In this document: positions 50,961 to 60,198 of the stretch, in pieces
Layout: each line of letters begins with the position of its first letter
How positions within the stretch are numbered: position 1 is the first letter of the stretch
NCBI RefSeq assembly: GCF_044788715.1
Contig: NZ_CP173170.1
Location: 2,666,001 to 2,730,000, forward strand
Length of the DNA stretch: 64,000 bases
From: Methylotuvimicrobium sp018830325
Lineage (GTDB): Bacteria > Pseudomonadota > Gammaproteobacteria > Methylococcales > Methylomonadaceae
Direction of reading: 5' to 3'
Notes under the pieces: model-generated
What the model saw: only the letters and a program-made list of their open reading frames with translations
Told to the model about the DNA's origin: nothing
The model's database searches: none
Position numbers and translations under genes: made by a program

Positions 50961-51533
50961 TCAAGCTAAAAACTTGAACAAAGCCTCTTGATTGGCTGCG
51001 GGTAATTCAATCAGCAAATCGATCTTCTCGGAAAAATCCTGCTGTATAATTCGCCCTTCCAACTTTTTGAGTTGATACTCGAACTGCTGCATTTGAGGAT
51101 AGGCGAGCGTTAATCTGACTCTTGTCAGTTCCACATAATCTATGATTTCCGCCGACTCGATGACATGCTTCGCGGCGTTGCCGTAAGCCCGCGTCAACCC
51201 GCCGGCGCCGAGTTTCACGCCACCGAAATAACGAATCACCGCAACTAACACATTGATGAGATCCTTACCCTCCAAGTGCTGAAAAATCGGTTTTCCGGCT
51301 GTACCGGACGGCTCGCCGGCATCATGAAAACGGCAAATGAATGCTTGCTCCGTCCGAATTCGATAAGCGAAGGCGATATGACTGGCATCCGGATATTCGA
51401 CCGCCAACTGCCTGAGATTTTGCAAAGCTTCCTGCTCATCGGCAACCGGTATAATGACTCCGATAAAACGCGATTTTTTGATGATGTCTTCAATCGTATG
51501 ACGCGACTTGATGAACTGCATTTTTACTTTCAA
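50961..51533 (-). CDS. YigZ/IMPACT family protein
   Basis: 190 residues. The N-terminal UPF0029 domain is clear: KKSRFIGVIIPV, DASHIAFAYRI, DAGEPSGTAGKPIFQHLEGKDLINV and VIRYFGGVKLGAGGLTRAYG. A smaller DUF1949 domain follows. Relatives of the eukaryotic IMPACT protein; the bacterial role is not settled, with RNA binding proposed. A start at the internal ATG of residue 5 is equally possible. Confidence 0.93.
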   Translation of the reverse strand: MKVKMQFIKSRHTIEDIIKKSRFIGVIIPVADEQEALQNLRQLAVEYPDASHIAFAYRIRTEQAFICRFHDAGEPSGTAGKPIFQHLEGKDLINVLVAVIRYFGGVKLGAGGLTRAYGNAAKHVIESAEIIDYVELTRVRLTLAYPQMQQFEYQLKKLEGRIIQQDFSEKIDLLIELPAANQEALFKFLA

Positions 51534-51625
51534 TTTTTAGTGTAATTGTTCAACATGAGTTATGTACAAAAACAAGCTGCCTACATACTCATACTGAATA
51601 ATTACGATTTATTTAGGATTTAATA

Positions 51626-52333
51626 ATGAATCGCCAGCTGGCAATCAACTATTATTTAATTATGACTAACCCTTTTAATCATTATCTACGCTTTTATTGC
51701 ATTATCATCGGTATTTTTGCCTTAATTTTAACAGGCTGTTCAACGGTAAAGGAATCGTTGCCGGCGCGAACCGCGACCGAACAACTGTTACTCTCCACCG
51801 CGGCCGATCACGCCGCGCAAAAAATGGCGATTAATTTACCGAAACAACATAAAGTTTTCCTGGATGCTAAATATTTCGATACTGAAAGCACCGATGCTAA
51901 ATATGCCATCGGTGCGATCAAGAACCAATTATTGACTCTTGGATACCCCGTTGTAAGGGATAGAAAAGATGCTGACTTCATCGTCGAAATTCGTTTGGGC
52001 GCTTTATCGATCAATCAACACAAAAGCCGCTGGTTAGGACTTCCGCACCTGAACGTCCCCATTCCACTAACGGGGACCCTTGAAATACCTGAAATTATTT
52101 TGCTGGGCAACAATAAACTGGAGGGCATCGCGAAAATAGGCTTGTCTGTTTATGATGCTAATGAAGGTAAGCTGGAAAGTGTTATTGAGCCAAGCTATGG
52201 TTTTTCCCGATTCGTTGAATGGACGGTGTTATTAATCAGTTGGACCGATTCAGATTTAATACCGAAAAATGCCCGCAACGAACATGAAAGTCCCAGGCTC
52301 CATGAACGTTTGTTGATCAATGGCGAATTTTAG
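51626..52333 (+). CDS. Lipoprotein, DUF6655-like
   Basis: 235 residues. AGGAT lies 8 bases before the ATG at 51626. An internal ATG at 51662 has no such site. The signal ends in LTGC, so the protein is a lipoprotein. The mature start TVKESLPARTATEQLLLSTA and the later DADFIVEIRLGALSIN with PLTGTLEIPEI recall the DUF6655 group of proteobacteria (from memory). Function unknown. It is divergent from yigZ with 92 bases between. Confidence 0.78.
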   Translation: MNRQLAINYYLIMTNPFNHYLRFYCIIIGIFALILTGCSTVKESLPARTATEQLLLSTAADHAAQKMAINLPKQHKVFLDAKYFDTESTDAKYAIGAIKNQLLTLGYPVVRDRKDADFIVEIRLGALSINQHKSRWLGLPHLNVPIPLTGTLEIPEIILLGNNKLEGIAKIGLSVYDANEGKLESVIEPSYGFSRFVEWTVLLISWTDSDLIPKNARNEHESPRLHERLLINGEF

Positions 52334-52821
52334 ACCTTAAGATAGTCAAGGCTTGCTTTAACCTATCAAAAGTATTTTGTCCACGGAACACACAAAAATC
52401 ACTAAAATATTTAAATAGTTACCTGATTAGCAAGTTTCTTCAGCTAAAGCCCAAAGATCAGCATATCCTTAGCAGGACAGGGTTCGCAAGCCATGCGCGT
52501 CAAGCTAAAACGGCCACCCCACATCACGCTCTTTCCCAAGCTCCAGCTTGGGAAAGCCCCCCCCGGAAGCTCCAGCTTCCTGAGACCGACACAACCTCCG
52601 CACATTCTCAATCAACCCCGGCTCGCTCGTTCAATCTTTCTTGATTGTCGGGAAGCTAGAGCTTCCTGAACAGGTTACCCAAGCTGGAGCTTGGGTAACA
52701 GCATATTTTAGTTTTTGCGACTACGACTAGCCCCTGCTCGGACACTTGGCTTCGGCAAGCTGAAGCATCTTGCTAATCAGGAATAGTTATGCTTTCCAAG
52801 TTACTCACCCAAAGGGGTATT
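52334..52821. other. Gap with a cluster of AGCT palindromes
   Basis: No gene. Four palindromes lie within 170 bases: TTTCCCAAGCT/AGCTTGGGAAA (52532-52555), GGAAGCTCCAGCTTCC (52565-52580), GGAAGCTAGAGCTTCC (52651-52666) and TTACCCAAGCT/AGCTTGGGTAA (52675-52698). Related ones are at 54211-54262 and 14538-14577. Confidence 0.65.
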
Positions 52822-53052
52822 TATACCTTTCGCACTTCAAATTTCGGCATTGTCGGAGGAGGCCTTGGGGGGTGCTCGGTAAAGGCTTTGCCAGCATGGA
52901 GCTGGCATAGAGCCTACATGGACGTATTTACCCAGCACCTAAATTCCATAACCCATTGGCCATGGTTATTTGTCTTGGTTAATTTAGGTGCTGGGTTTAC
53001 GGCGTCCTTTGACGGGTACCCCAAGGCCGAATTTTCATCTACGATGGGTATA
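52822..53052. repeat. Family B repeat, copy B4, with module M3
   Basis: Opposite orientation to B2 and B3: TATACCTTTCGCACTTCAAA...CGAATTTTCATCTACGATGG. The GCCAGCATGGAGCTGGC hairpin is present. The core is split by the module at 52931-52995. Confidence 0.85.
52931..52995. mobile_element. 65-bp hairpin module M3 inserted in repeat B4
   Basis: CCCAGCACCTAAATT / AATTTAGGTGCTGGG ends, with TTTA repeated directly at 52927-52930 and 52996-52999. The same flank without an insert (CGTATTTACGGCGTCC) exists at 55168. Confidence 0.8.
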
Positions 53053-53115
53053 AGAGATTTCTGTAACCGAATGAATAATTACGTGTATTTCGTGAACTGA
53101 CTGCGGAATTTAAGT

Positions 53116-54036
53116 TTAAAGAGCACCTTTACGTTTTTGCTTTCGTGCCAGCTTTTTCGCAGCCTTCTGCTCCCTGATCACGGCCAGCTCGGCCAATTCT
53201 TGCTCCATCATCGCCGGCGTTTCCAGCGTGAGTCTGCCCAATATTCCCGAACGAAGTTCCGATAACAAGATCTTCGCAGTCTTGTCGATATCAACCAGGC
53301 CGCCTGAGCGCAAACAGCCTCGACTTTTTCCGATGGCAAGCATCAAGTCGTGCTCGTTGTTAGGAAGAGGATCTATTTTGAATCGATCAACTAGACAATC
53401 CGGATAAAGTTTAAGCAGAAATTCGGCGGCAAAATACGCAATGTCGTCATGCTTGATCGCAGTATCCTTGATCGCGCCGGTCACCGCGAGCCGGTAGCCG
53501 GTGTTTTTATTTTCCAAATTCGGCCAGAGCATGCCTGGCGTATCCAGCAGAATAATATTGTTTCCGATCGAGATGCGCTGTTGGGCTTTAGTAACGGCCG
53601 GCTCATTGCCGGTCTTAGCGATGACCCGTCCGGCCAATGCATTGATTAATGTGGATTTTCCGACATTCGGAATCCCCATGATCAACGCATGAATCAAGCG
53701 ATTATCCGACTCATCGACAGCCAGCAATTTACGGCATAATTCTGTCAACTGCCTGATTTTTTCCGGCTGTTCGATACTCAGCGCGAGCGTTTTCACGCCT
53801 TGTTCACGCTCCAAATAACCTTGCCATTGCCGTGTTGCTTCAGGGTCGGCCAAATCGCTTTTATTCAATACCTTGATGCAAGGCTTAGAACCCCGAAGTT
53901 GCGCCAATAGCGGATTTTCACTGCTGAACGGAATGCGCGCATCAAGAATTTCAATGAACAAATCGACCTGAGGCGCGATCTCCCTGATTTCCTTCCCTGC
54001 CTTGTGCATGTGCCCCGGATACCATTGTATATGCAT
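53116..54036 (-). CDS. ylqF: Ribosome biogenesis GTPase YlqF/RbgA
   Basis: 306 residues, a circularly permuted GTPase: G4 NKSD (58-61) comes before the P-loop GIPNVGKST (121-129) and G3 DTPG (165-168). The start MHIQWYPGHMHKAGKEI and the C-terminal RNA-binding part are typical. It acts late in 50S subunit assembly. The basic tail (KKLARKQKRKGAL) suits RNA contact. It stands alone. Confidence 0.93.
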   Translation of the reverse strand: MHIQWYPGHMHKAGKEIREIAPQVDLFIEILDARIPFSSENPLLAQLRGSKPCIKVLNKSDLADPEATRQWQGYLEREQGVKTLALSIEQPEKIRQLTELCRKLLAVDESDNRLIHALIMGIPNVGKSTLINALAGRVIAKTGNEPAVTKAQQRISIGNNIILLDTPGMLWPNLENKNTGYRLAVTGAIKDTAIKHDDIAYFAAEFLLKLYPDCLVDRFKIDPLPNNEHDLMLAIGKSRGCLRSGGLVDIDKTAKILLSELRSGILGRLTLETPAMMEQELAELAVIREQKAAKKLARKQKRKGAL

Positions 54037-54285
54037 AATAAATTGTCAAATCCCAATAAAAATCATAAACCAAGCCCACCTTTTACCTTTCAAGCGCCGA
54101 ACGAAGGGTATAAAACCGTTCGCAAAGTTACTGGACGTTGGAGTGTGGAAACGAGTAATGTCGCGGTACATGCGATGATACACACATAGCCCCCTTCATG
54201 CCTCTATATCGCGAAGCTAGAGCTTCGAGTATGGCTTTCCCAAGCAAGGAGCTTGGGAAACAGCGGATCTTTCCCCTTTTCCCTT
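54037..54285. other. Gap with palindromes, no gene
   Basis: GCGAAGCTAGAGCTTCG (54211-54227) and TTTCCCAAGC/GCTTGGGAAA (54237-54262) belong to the AGCT palindrome group. Before the next gene there is a run of C/T-rich low-complexity DNA. No supported frame. Confidence 0.5.
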
Positions 54286-55056
54286 TCACCTTTTCAAGTC
54301 CCTCTGCTCCAAAACAATCAACCAAGGGCGGTCTTTAGTCGGCTTCACGATACCGTTGTCATCCAATGTCACGCGCGTCATCGACACGGCATCGAGCACA
54401 TTGCCGCCGATCACGTCGAGTGCATCGTTTTTTTTGGCAACGACCAAATCGCAATGATAAGGCCCTCGGCGTAATTGTCTGAATGCCTGGACTTGTTGCG
54501 TAAAAATTTCGCTACGCGGCGCGCATAATAAATCGCCGGGGTTAGGACTGAAAAAGTGTGCGTCGCGGGCGATAAACCGAGCATTTTTTCCGGCGAACAT
54601 CGAATGTTCGATATAGTCCCAATGCAGCACGGTCGAAGGCAAATCCTGTTCCGGCACACCGGCGCTCCGCGCCAACCAAACGATAAAGGCGGCCGACCAC
54701 GGCCGGACTTCGCCATCGTGATTCAGTAACGGCAAATGCGTCGCGTTGTACCAATAAAGAATGACGCGCGAGAAATAAGGCGCTTGGGTTTCGTGCGTCG
54801 GCTCCTTGTCTTCCGGATAGATCAATTCGGATTCCCCGACGCTATAGTCGGCTATGGGGCGTCCGAATAGTGTCCATTCCTGTTGCGCCAAATAAATCAT
54901 GCGCTCCCGAACCGAAGGAATCATGAAAGCCGGAGCGATACCGCTTTGATGCATGACCCGAAACGTCCCGTCCTTGACCGGTGCGGTGCAAGCGGTTACC
55001 GACAATATCGGCACCCAAAATAGCGAGCGTAGAAAAAAAACCGCGCTGTCTTTCAT
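54286..55056 (-). CDS. DUF2272 domain lipoprotein
   Basis: 256 residues from the ATG at 55056. The open frame runs further upstream, but that part is translated repeat A7 and was dropped. The signal ends in a lipobox-like VTAC. The domain shows PWSAAFIVWLARSAGV, GDLLCAPRS and GPYHCDLVVA, matching DUF2272 proteins, whose Cys/His residues suggest an NlpC/P60-like hydrolase fold. Substrate unknown. The ATG lies 3 bases outside the repeat end. Confidence 0.82.
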   Translation of the reverse strand: MKDSAVFFLRSLFWVPILSVTACTAPVKDGTFRVMHQSGIAPAFMIPSVRERMIYLAQQEWTLFGRPIADYSVGESELIYPEDKEPTHETQAPYFSRVILYWYNATHLPLLNHDGEVRPWSAAFIVWLARSAGVPEQDLPSTVLHWDYIEHSMFAGKNARFIARDAHFFSPNPGDLLCAPRSEIFTQQVQAFRQLRRGPYHCDLVVAKKNDALDVIGGNVLDAVSMTRVTLDDNGIVKPTKDRPWLIVLEQRDLKR

Positions 55057-55058
55057 AA

Positions 55059-55234
55059 TTAAGGAACGAGCGCGAAATAACTTTTTCAGATGTCGTAAGA
55101 GGGTTCGGTGACTCGATTGACAGGTGTCGGCGTCAGGGAAAGCCGCCGTAAAGTCTACACGGACGTATTTACGGCGTCCTGTCAAGCGAGTTACCGAACC
55201 TCCACAAAGCGAATTTATTTTGCGCATATTCCTA
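55059..55234. repeat. Family A repeat, copy A7
   Basis: TTAAGGAACGAGCGCGAAAT faces TTATTTTGCGCATATTCCTAA. Inner arms GGTTCGGTGACTCGATTGAC and CTGTCAAGCGAGTTACCGAA. The core reads CGTATTTACGGCGTCC, an empty target for the hairpin module. Confidence 0.85.
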
Positions 55235-55302
55235 ACCCTTGCAGCGCAATGCGAATCCTACAGGCTATCGATAGTCTACACATGGCTCTTCCGACAAAAG
55301 GC

Positions 55303-56262
55303 TCAATCCGACTCGGCAATATACCGCAACGCTCGGTCCAACGCTTTAGGATCGCCGCTGATCAAAGCTTGTGCCTCGGTTTCACGACGCAACCAAGTGA
55401 ACTGCCGCTTCGCCAATTGCCTCGTAGCGACAATGGCTTTTTCGATCATCGCGGCATGACCGTATTCGCCTTGCAAATATGACCACACTTGCCGGTAGCC
55501 GACCGCACGTATCGACGGCATTTTTTCCGACAAATCGCCGCGCCGATAAAGTTTTTCCACCTCTTCGATCAAGCCTTGTTCCAACATCTGATGAAACCGT
55601 CTTGCGATGATTTCGTGCAGTAGTTTTCGGTCTTGCGGCGCGATGATCAATTTGACCGCGCGAAAAGGAAGCGGCTGCGTCTCGGCTTCGCTGAACAATT
55701 CGGTCAAGGTTTTGCCGGTCAATCGATACACCTCGAGCGCCCGTTGCATACGTTGCGGATCGTTCGGATGAATACGCGCGGCGGAGTCCGGATCAATTTG
55801 CGCCAATCGCCGATGCATCGCTTCCTTGCCGATGTGTTCGAGCTCTTTATCCAGCTCGGCCCTAAGCGCCGCGTCGGCGGACGGCAATTGTGCCAAGCCG
55901 TGATTGAGCGCATTGAAATACAGCATCGTGCCGCCGGTCAGCAACGGCAGTTTACCTCGAGCGGCAATATCCGCGATCAATTTCAGCGCTCGGGATCGAA
56001 ATTGTCCGGTCGAAAAGACTTCACTCGGATCGAGAATATCGATCAAATGATGCACAATGCCGCCTCTTTCAGCCTCCGTGGGTTTGGCTGTGCCGATATC
56101 CATGCCGCGATAGACGAGCGCCGAATCGACACTGATAATCTCGGCATCGAGCGCTTCGGCCAGTTGCACCGATAAAGCAGTCTTGCCGGAAGCGGTCGGC
56201 CCCATCAAAAACACTGCCGTGGGCTTGGTTGATTGGGGCACGATACACTTAGGAACGAGCAT
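55303..56262 (-). CDS. miaA: tRNA dimethylallyltransferase MiaA
   Basis: 319 residues. It adds the isopentenyl group to A37 of tRNAs reading UNN codons. P-loop GPTASGKT (21-28), SVDSALVYRGMDIGTAKP, HHLIDILDP, GGTMLYFNAL, and R-rich DPQRMQRALEVY are present. The ATG at 56262 lies within the end of repeat A8 and gives MLVPKCIVPQSTKPTAVFLM, close to the usual length before the P-loop. It follows mutL, as in E. coli. Confidence 0.96.
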   Translation of the reverse strand: MLVPKCIVPQSTKPTAVFLMGPTASGKTALSVQLAEALDAEIISVDSALVYRGMDIGTAKPTEAERGGIVHHLIDILDPSEVFSTGQFRSRALKLIADIAARGKLPLLTGGTMLYFNALNHGLAQLPSADAALRAELDKELEHIGKEAMHRRLAQIDPDSAARIHPNDPQRMQRALEVYRLTGKTLTELFSEAETQPLPFRAVKLIIAPQDRKLLHEIIARRFHQMLEQGLIEEVEKLYRRGDLSEKMPSIRAVGYRQVWSYLQGEYGHAAMIEKAIVATRQLAKRQFTWLRRETEAQALISGDPKALDRALRYIAESD

Positions 56263-56534
56263 GAAATAACTTCGACAAATGCTGAAAGGAGGTTCGGTGG
56301 ATCGATTGACAGGCGTCGGCGGCAGGGCAGATTTTTGCTCCTCGGCAATTGCTCCTGCATTGCCCTAATACACGCCATCCATGGCGTAATGCAAAATCTG
56401 CATTCATGCCATCCATGGCAATCTGATAGCCGCGGTCGAGCCTACATGGATGTATTCACGGAGCCCTGTCAAGCGAGTCGCCGAACCACCACGATGCCTA
56501 AAACTTGTAGAAGTAAATTTGTGCATATTCCTTA
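56249..56534. repeat. Family A repeat, copy A8, bridging mutL and miaA
   Basis: TTAGGAACGAGCATGAAATA faces TAAATTTGTGCATATTCCTTA. It has two inner hairpins, including an extra CGCCATCCATGGCG palindrome. Its right end supplies the mutL stop codon (TAA at 56534-56532) and its left end the miaA start codon (56262-56260). Confidence 0.87.
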
Positions 56535-58349
56535 CCGTCCGCGCAGGAAAAATTTATCTAACTCTTGAGTCGACAGTTCGACCCAGGTCGGGCGTCCGTG
56601 ATTACATTGCCCGATGCGTTCGGTCCGCTCCATGTCGCGCAGCAAAGCGTTCATCTCGTCAATCGACAAACGGCGGCGCGCTCGGACCGAGCCATGACAA
56701 GCGACCGTCGCGAGAACTTCGTTGGCTTTTTCCTGAATCCGCGTACTCAAGCCGTGCTCGATGATATCGGCCAACACGTCCCGAATCAACGCTTCGCTAT
56801 CGCCGCCGGCCAACAATACCGGCACCGAACGCAGAACAATCGTTTCGGGCCCCGAACGGTTTAATTCGAATCCGAGCGCATTGAAAAATTCCTGGTGCTG
56901 TTCGGCCAAGTCGGCTTCACTATCGCTGACTACGATCTTAATCGGCAACAGCAACGGCTGGCTAGGCACGCTACCGTTGTTGAATTGTTGCTTCAAGCGC
57001 TCATAAGTGACGCGTTCATGGGCGGCATGCGTATCGACCAGAATGATGCCTTTCGGTGTTTCGGCAAGAATATAGATATTATGCAGATGCGCGACAGCAT
57101 ACCCCAATGGATAATACGGCTCTTCGCTGGTCGGCCCAGGCTCGGGTCTTTGGCTTTCAGGTTCCGGCTCGGCCACCGGATACAATGATGCGTAAGCGCG
57201 AATATCCTCCTCGACATGCAGCGGCAGCGTATTTTGCTTCGGCTTGGCTTGAAATTGGACTTGTGGCTTGAGGGATGGCTGCTCCGGAGATTGCGGCGGC
57301 ATCGGAACGAATTCTTCGATCGGAACGGACCGTTGTTCTTGACTCCCCGGCCGTAAATCGGCCAACGAACGATGCAGCGCCCGATACAGAAAATCATGGA
57401 CTAGACGACCTTCCCTGAAACGGACCTCGAGTTTAGCCGGATGCGCGTTGACATCGACCAAGGCCGGATCGAGATTCAAATACAGCACGAATACCGGATG
57501 GCGGCCGTGATAAAGCACATCCTGATAAGCCTGTTTAACCGCATGCGAAACCAACTTGTCCTTGATCAAGCGACCGTTGACATAAAAAAACTGCATGTCC
57601 TGCTGGCTTCGCGAGAAAGTGGGTAAACCGACCCACCCGGTCAATTGCAAACCCGAAGCCTCGAAATCGATTTTGACCGAATTGTCAATAAACTCCGAAC
57701 CGCAAATACCGGCGATGCGATGTTCGCGCTGCTCCTCGGTCGTGACCGGTTTCAGATTCAACACTTCGCGTTGATTATGCGTCAAGACAAATCCAATATC
57801 GAAACGGCTCAATGCCATGCGTTTAATCAACGTTTCGATATGACCGAATTCGGTTTTTTCGGTTTTGAGAAATTTTCGACGTGCCGGCGTATTATAAAAC
57901 AAATCGCGCACATCGACTGTCGTGCCTTGAGGATGCGGGTCCGGTTGTGGATCGAAATTTTGCTCGGAACCGTCCGCATCGACTAGCCAGGCGCAATCGG
58001 CGCCCTCGGTTCTGGAAATCAACGTCAGCCGGGCGACCGAGCTGATGCTGGGCAAGGCTTCGCCGCGAAAACCCATTGTCGAAACATGCTCTAAATCATC
58101 AAGCGTTGCGATTTTGCTGGTGGCATGGCGAGACAAGGCCAGCGGCAAATCATCCTTGTCGATACCGCAGCCGTCGTCTCGGATTTTGATCCGGCGCATG
58201 CCGCCCTGCTCGATCTCGATGGCAACAGACGTAGCCCCGGCATCGAAGCAATTTTCGACCAACTCTTTAACGACCGAAGAAGGCCTTTCGACAACCTCGC
58301 CTGCGGCGATCTGATTGACGAGTTGAGTCGGAAGAGAATGAATACGCAT
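56532..58349 (-). CDS. mutL: DNA mismatch repair protein MutL
   Basis: 605 residues from the ATG at 58349, normal MutL N-terminus (MRIHSLPTQLVNQIAAGEV). GHKL ATPase marks: NCFDAGAT, DDGCGI, TMGFRGEAL, GTTVDVRDLFYNTPAR. The C-terminal part has DTHAAHERVTYE, fitting the endonuclease motif DxHAx2Ex4E, plus ACHGSVRA and QCNHGRPTW. That pattern belongs to nuclease-type MutL of MutH-less bacteria, unlike E. coli. The stop codon is provided by repeat A8. Confidence 0.96.
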   Translation of the reverse strand: MRIHSLPTQLVNQIAAGEVVERPSSVVKELVENCFDAGATSVAIEIEQGGMRRIKIRDDGCGIDKDDLPLALSRHATSKIATLDDLEHVSTMGFRGEALPSISSVARLTLISRTEGADCAWLVDADGSEQNFDPQPDPHPQGTTVDVRDLFYNTPARRKFLKTEKTEFGHIETLIKRMALSRFDIGFVLTHNQREVLNLKPVTTEEQREHRIAGICGSEFIDNSVKIDFEASGLQLTGWVGLPTFSRSQQDMQFFYVNGRLIKDKLVSHAVKQAYQDVLYHGRHPVFVLYLNLDPALVDVNAHPAKLEVRFREGRLVHDFLYRALHRSLADLRPGSQEQRSVPIEEFVPMPPQSPEQPSLKPQVQFQAKPKQNTLPLHVEEDIRAYASLYPVAEPEPESQRPEPGPTSEEPYYPLGYAVAHLHNIYILAETPKGIILVDTHAAHERVTYERLKQQFNNGSVPSQPLLLPIKIVVSDSEADLAEQHQEFFNALGFELNRSGPETIVLRSVPVLLAGGDSEALIRDVLADIIEHGLSTRIQEKANEVLATVACHGSVRARRRLSIDEMNALLRDMERTERIGQCNHGRPTWVELSTQELDKFFLRGR

Positions 58350-58445
58350 GGAACAGCCTAAAATCAAATCGGCTATTTTAGCCGATCAGTCAAAGCCATG
58401 TCAGTTTGAATTGCACCCGGTTAATAGCGATGGCGGAACTCCATT

Positions 58446-58468
58446 CATCTTTCATCTTTCATCTTTCC
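58446..58468 (+). repeat. TTTCATC heptad repeats
   Basis: Three to four tandem copies of a CATCTTT unit followed by CCCC, between mutL and the amidase. The same unit appears at 21450-21470. Confidence 0.5.
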
Positions 58469-58476
58469 CCTAACCA

Positions 58477-59892
58477 TCACCCATCAACAGGAATACTTAA
58501 AACTTGACCGATCCTCACCTGATTATTATTCATTGCATTAGTCGTTTTAATTTTTTGCATGCTGATTCCATATTGCTGCGCTATACCTGACAGAGTCTCG
58601 CCACGGCTGATGACGTGTTGTCGACCTTGTTCGGCGATATAAGTTCCGGCTGGAGCCGCCTGCTGAAAGTAACTGTCGATACCATTGAAAATAGCTCGGG
58701 CCATTTTGCTCTGATGAGCAACACTGCGCAGTTTACTTTCTTCGTCCGGGTTCGAAATAAACGCGGTTTCGACCAAAATTGCCGGTACATCGGGCGATTT
58801 AAGCACCAAAAAACCAGCTTTTTGCACCGACCGAGAATGTAAATGACCAACTTGCTTAAGGCTTCCGAGTATCTTTGACGCTGCATTTTGACTGGCTTCT
58901 TGAGTGGCGGTCATCGATAGATCGAGTAGCACGGACGCCAATACATCGTCTTTATCGACTAAGCTGACGCCTCCAACCAGGTCAGCGGAATTTTCATGAT
59001 TGGCCAACCATCGCGCCATTTCGGTCGTTGCGCCTTTGTTAGATAAGGTAAATACCGACGCACCTTTGACACTTGGGTTATCGTACGCATCGGCATGAAT
59101 CGATACAAATAAATCGGCTTTTGCTTTCCTGGCAATTTTCATGCGTTTTTTCAGATCAATAAAATAATCGCCCTGCCGAACCAAAACGGCTTTCATTCCG
59201 GGCTTTTTATCGATTAAGGCCGCCAGCTTTTTCGCGATCGCAAAAGTCACATCTTTTTCATGAGTGCCATGCGGGCCTTTTGCACCGGGGTCTTGGCCAC
59301 CATGTCCGGCATCGATCGCTATTACAACGTCTTTGCTGCGTTGCGGCGCTTTTTTCACCAATTTATTATGTGATACAGCTAACGCTTCGGGCCTTGCGGA
59401 AGGCCTTTTGGTCCGATTAGGCGAAGGGTTTCGCTTCGAAAGCAATGGATGCGATGCAACCGACCGTGTAACGGGCGGCTTGGCAGCAAGACCATCCTGT
59501 TTGGCAAACAAATCAATCATCAATTGATAGCCACCGGATTGATTAGCCGGAATCGTCAAACTCTTAGCTATTCCGTTCTTTTTCAAATCGACGACAACTC
59601 GCAAATCTTTATCGTTACGAACCGCACTTCGAATTTTTTTAAACAACGGATGATTGGAAGACGGTTGGTCAAGTTTTCCGTTTAAGCGAGCATCACTGAT
59701 GTCGATAACTAAACGCGGGGGATTATCCAGTTGAAATACTTTGTGTGAAAATTGCGCCGACAGATCGAAAATCAACCGGGAGTGATCGGAAGAAATTTGA
59801 TGCTTCAAGGAATTGACCGCCGTTTGTTGCGCAAACACCGATCCTGCCCAGAATTGCAACATCGCAATGAATAAGATATTAATAAAACTACG
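58477..59892 (-). CDS. N-acetylmuramoyl-L-alanine amidase (AmiB/AmiC type) with LysM
   Basis: 471 residues from the ATG at 59892. A signal peptide ends near VFAQQ. An AMIN domain (about 30-115) binds peptidoglycan. The zinc amidase domain has IDAGHGGQDPGAKGPHGTHEKDV, SIHADAY and the terminal VLVETAFISNPDEE. A LysM domain ends the protein (HVISRGETLSGIAQQYGI). It cleaves the peptide from MurNAc in daughter-cell separation and would be switched on by NlpD (36.3 kb). Synteny with tsaE and mutL matches E. coli amiB. Confidence 0.93.
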   Translation of the reverse strand, partial: RSFINILFIAMLQFWAGSVFAQQTAVNSLKHQISSDHSRLIFDLSAQFSHKVFQLDNPPRLVIDISDARLNGKLDQPSSNHPLFKKIRSAVRNDKDLRVVVDLKKNGIAKSLTIPANQSGGYQLMIDLFAKQDGLAAKPPVTRSVASHPLLSKRNPSPNRTKRPSARPEALAVSHNKLVKKAPQRSKDVVIAIDAGHGGQDPGAKGPHGTHEKDVTFAIAKKLAALIDKKPGMKAVLVRQGDYFIDLKKRMKIARKAKADLFVSIHADAYDNPSVKGASVFTLSNKGATTEMARWLANHENSADLVGGVSLVDKDDVLASVLLDLSMTATQEASQNAASKILGSLKQVGHLHSRSVQKAGFLVLKSPDVPAILVETAFISNPDEESKLRSVAHQSKMARAIFNGIDSYFQQAAPAGTYIAEQGRQHVISRGETLSGIAQQYGISMQKIKTTNAMNNNQVRIGQVLSIPVDG

Positions 59893-60198
59893 CATGACCC
59901 AACCCAAGCTTGCTATTTTACCGACGGTAAATCCCCGTCATTGAATGTTTGCCGCTAAATTTATGCGCTTAACTTCGATAAGTATCAAGTTCAATTAAAA
60001 TTAGCGGACAATATCATTTTTAACTTTTCTATAACTTTAAGACTTGAACACCGAAATTAGACGTTAAGGAACGGGCATGTTATATCTTTCGCAACCAACA
60101 GGTTTTGTCATCCTTTCCTAAACGATTGAAAATACAAGCACTTCGATGAATCGCTTAGTCGTCTCTGAATCTTAAAAGCATTCAAGTTATAAATTTGT
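59893..60198. other. Gap without a recognised gene
   Basis: AT-rich. TTAAGGAACGGGCATG at about 60066 resembles a single end of family A, without a partner. A promoter for the amidase probably lies here but none could be fixed. No frame with support. Confidence 0.4.

Noticed and set aside
55057..55227. Extension of the DUF2272 gene into the upstream repeat
   Set aside because: The extra 57 codons are translated family A repeat; the lipoprotein signal begins at 55056.
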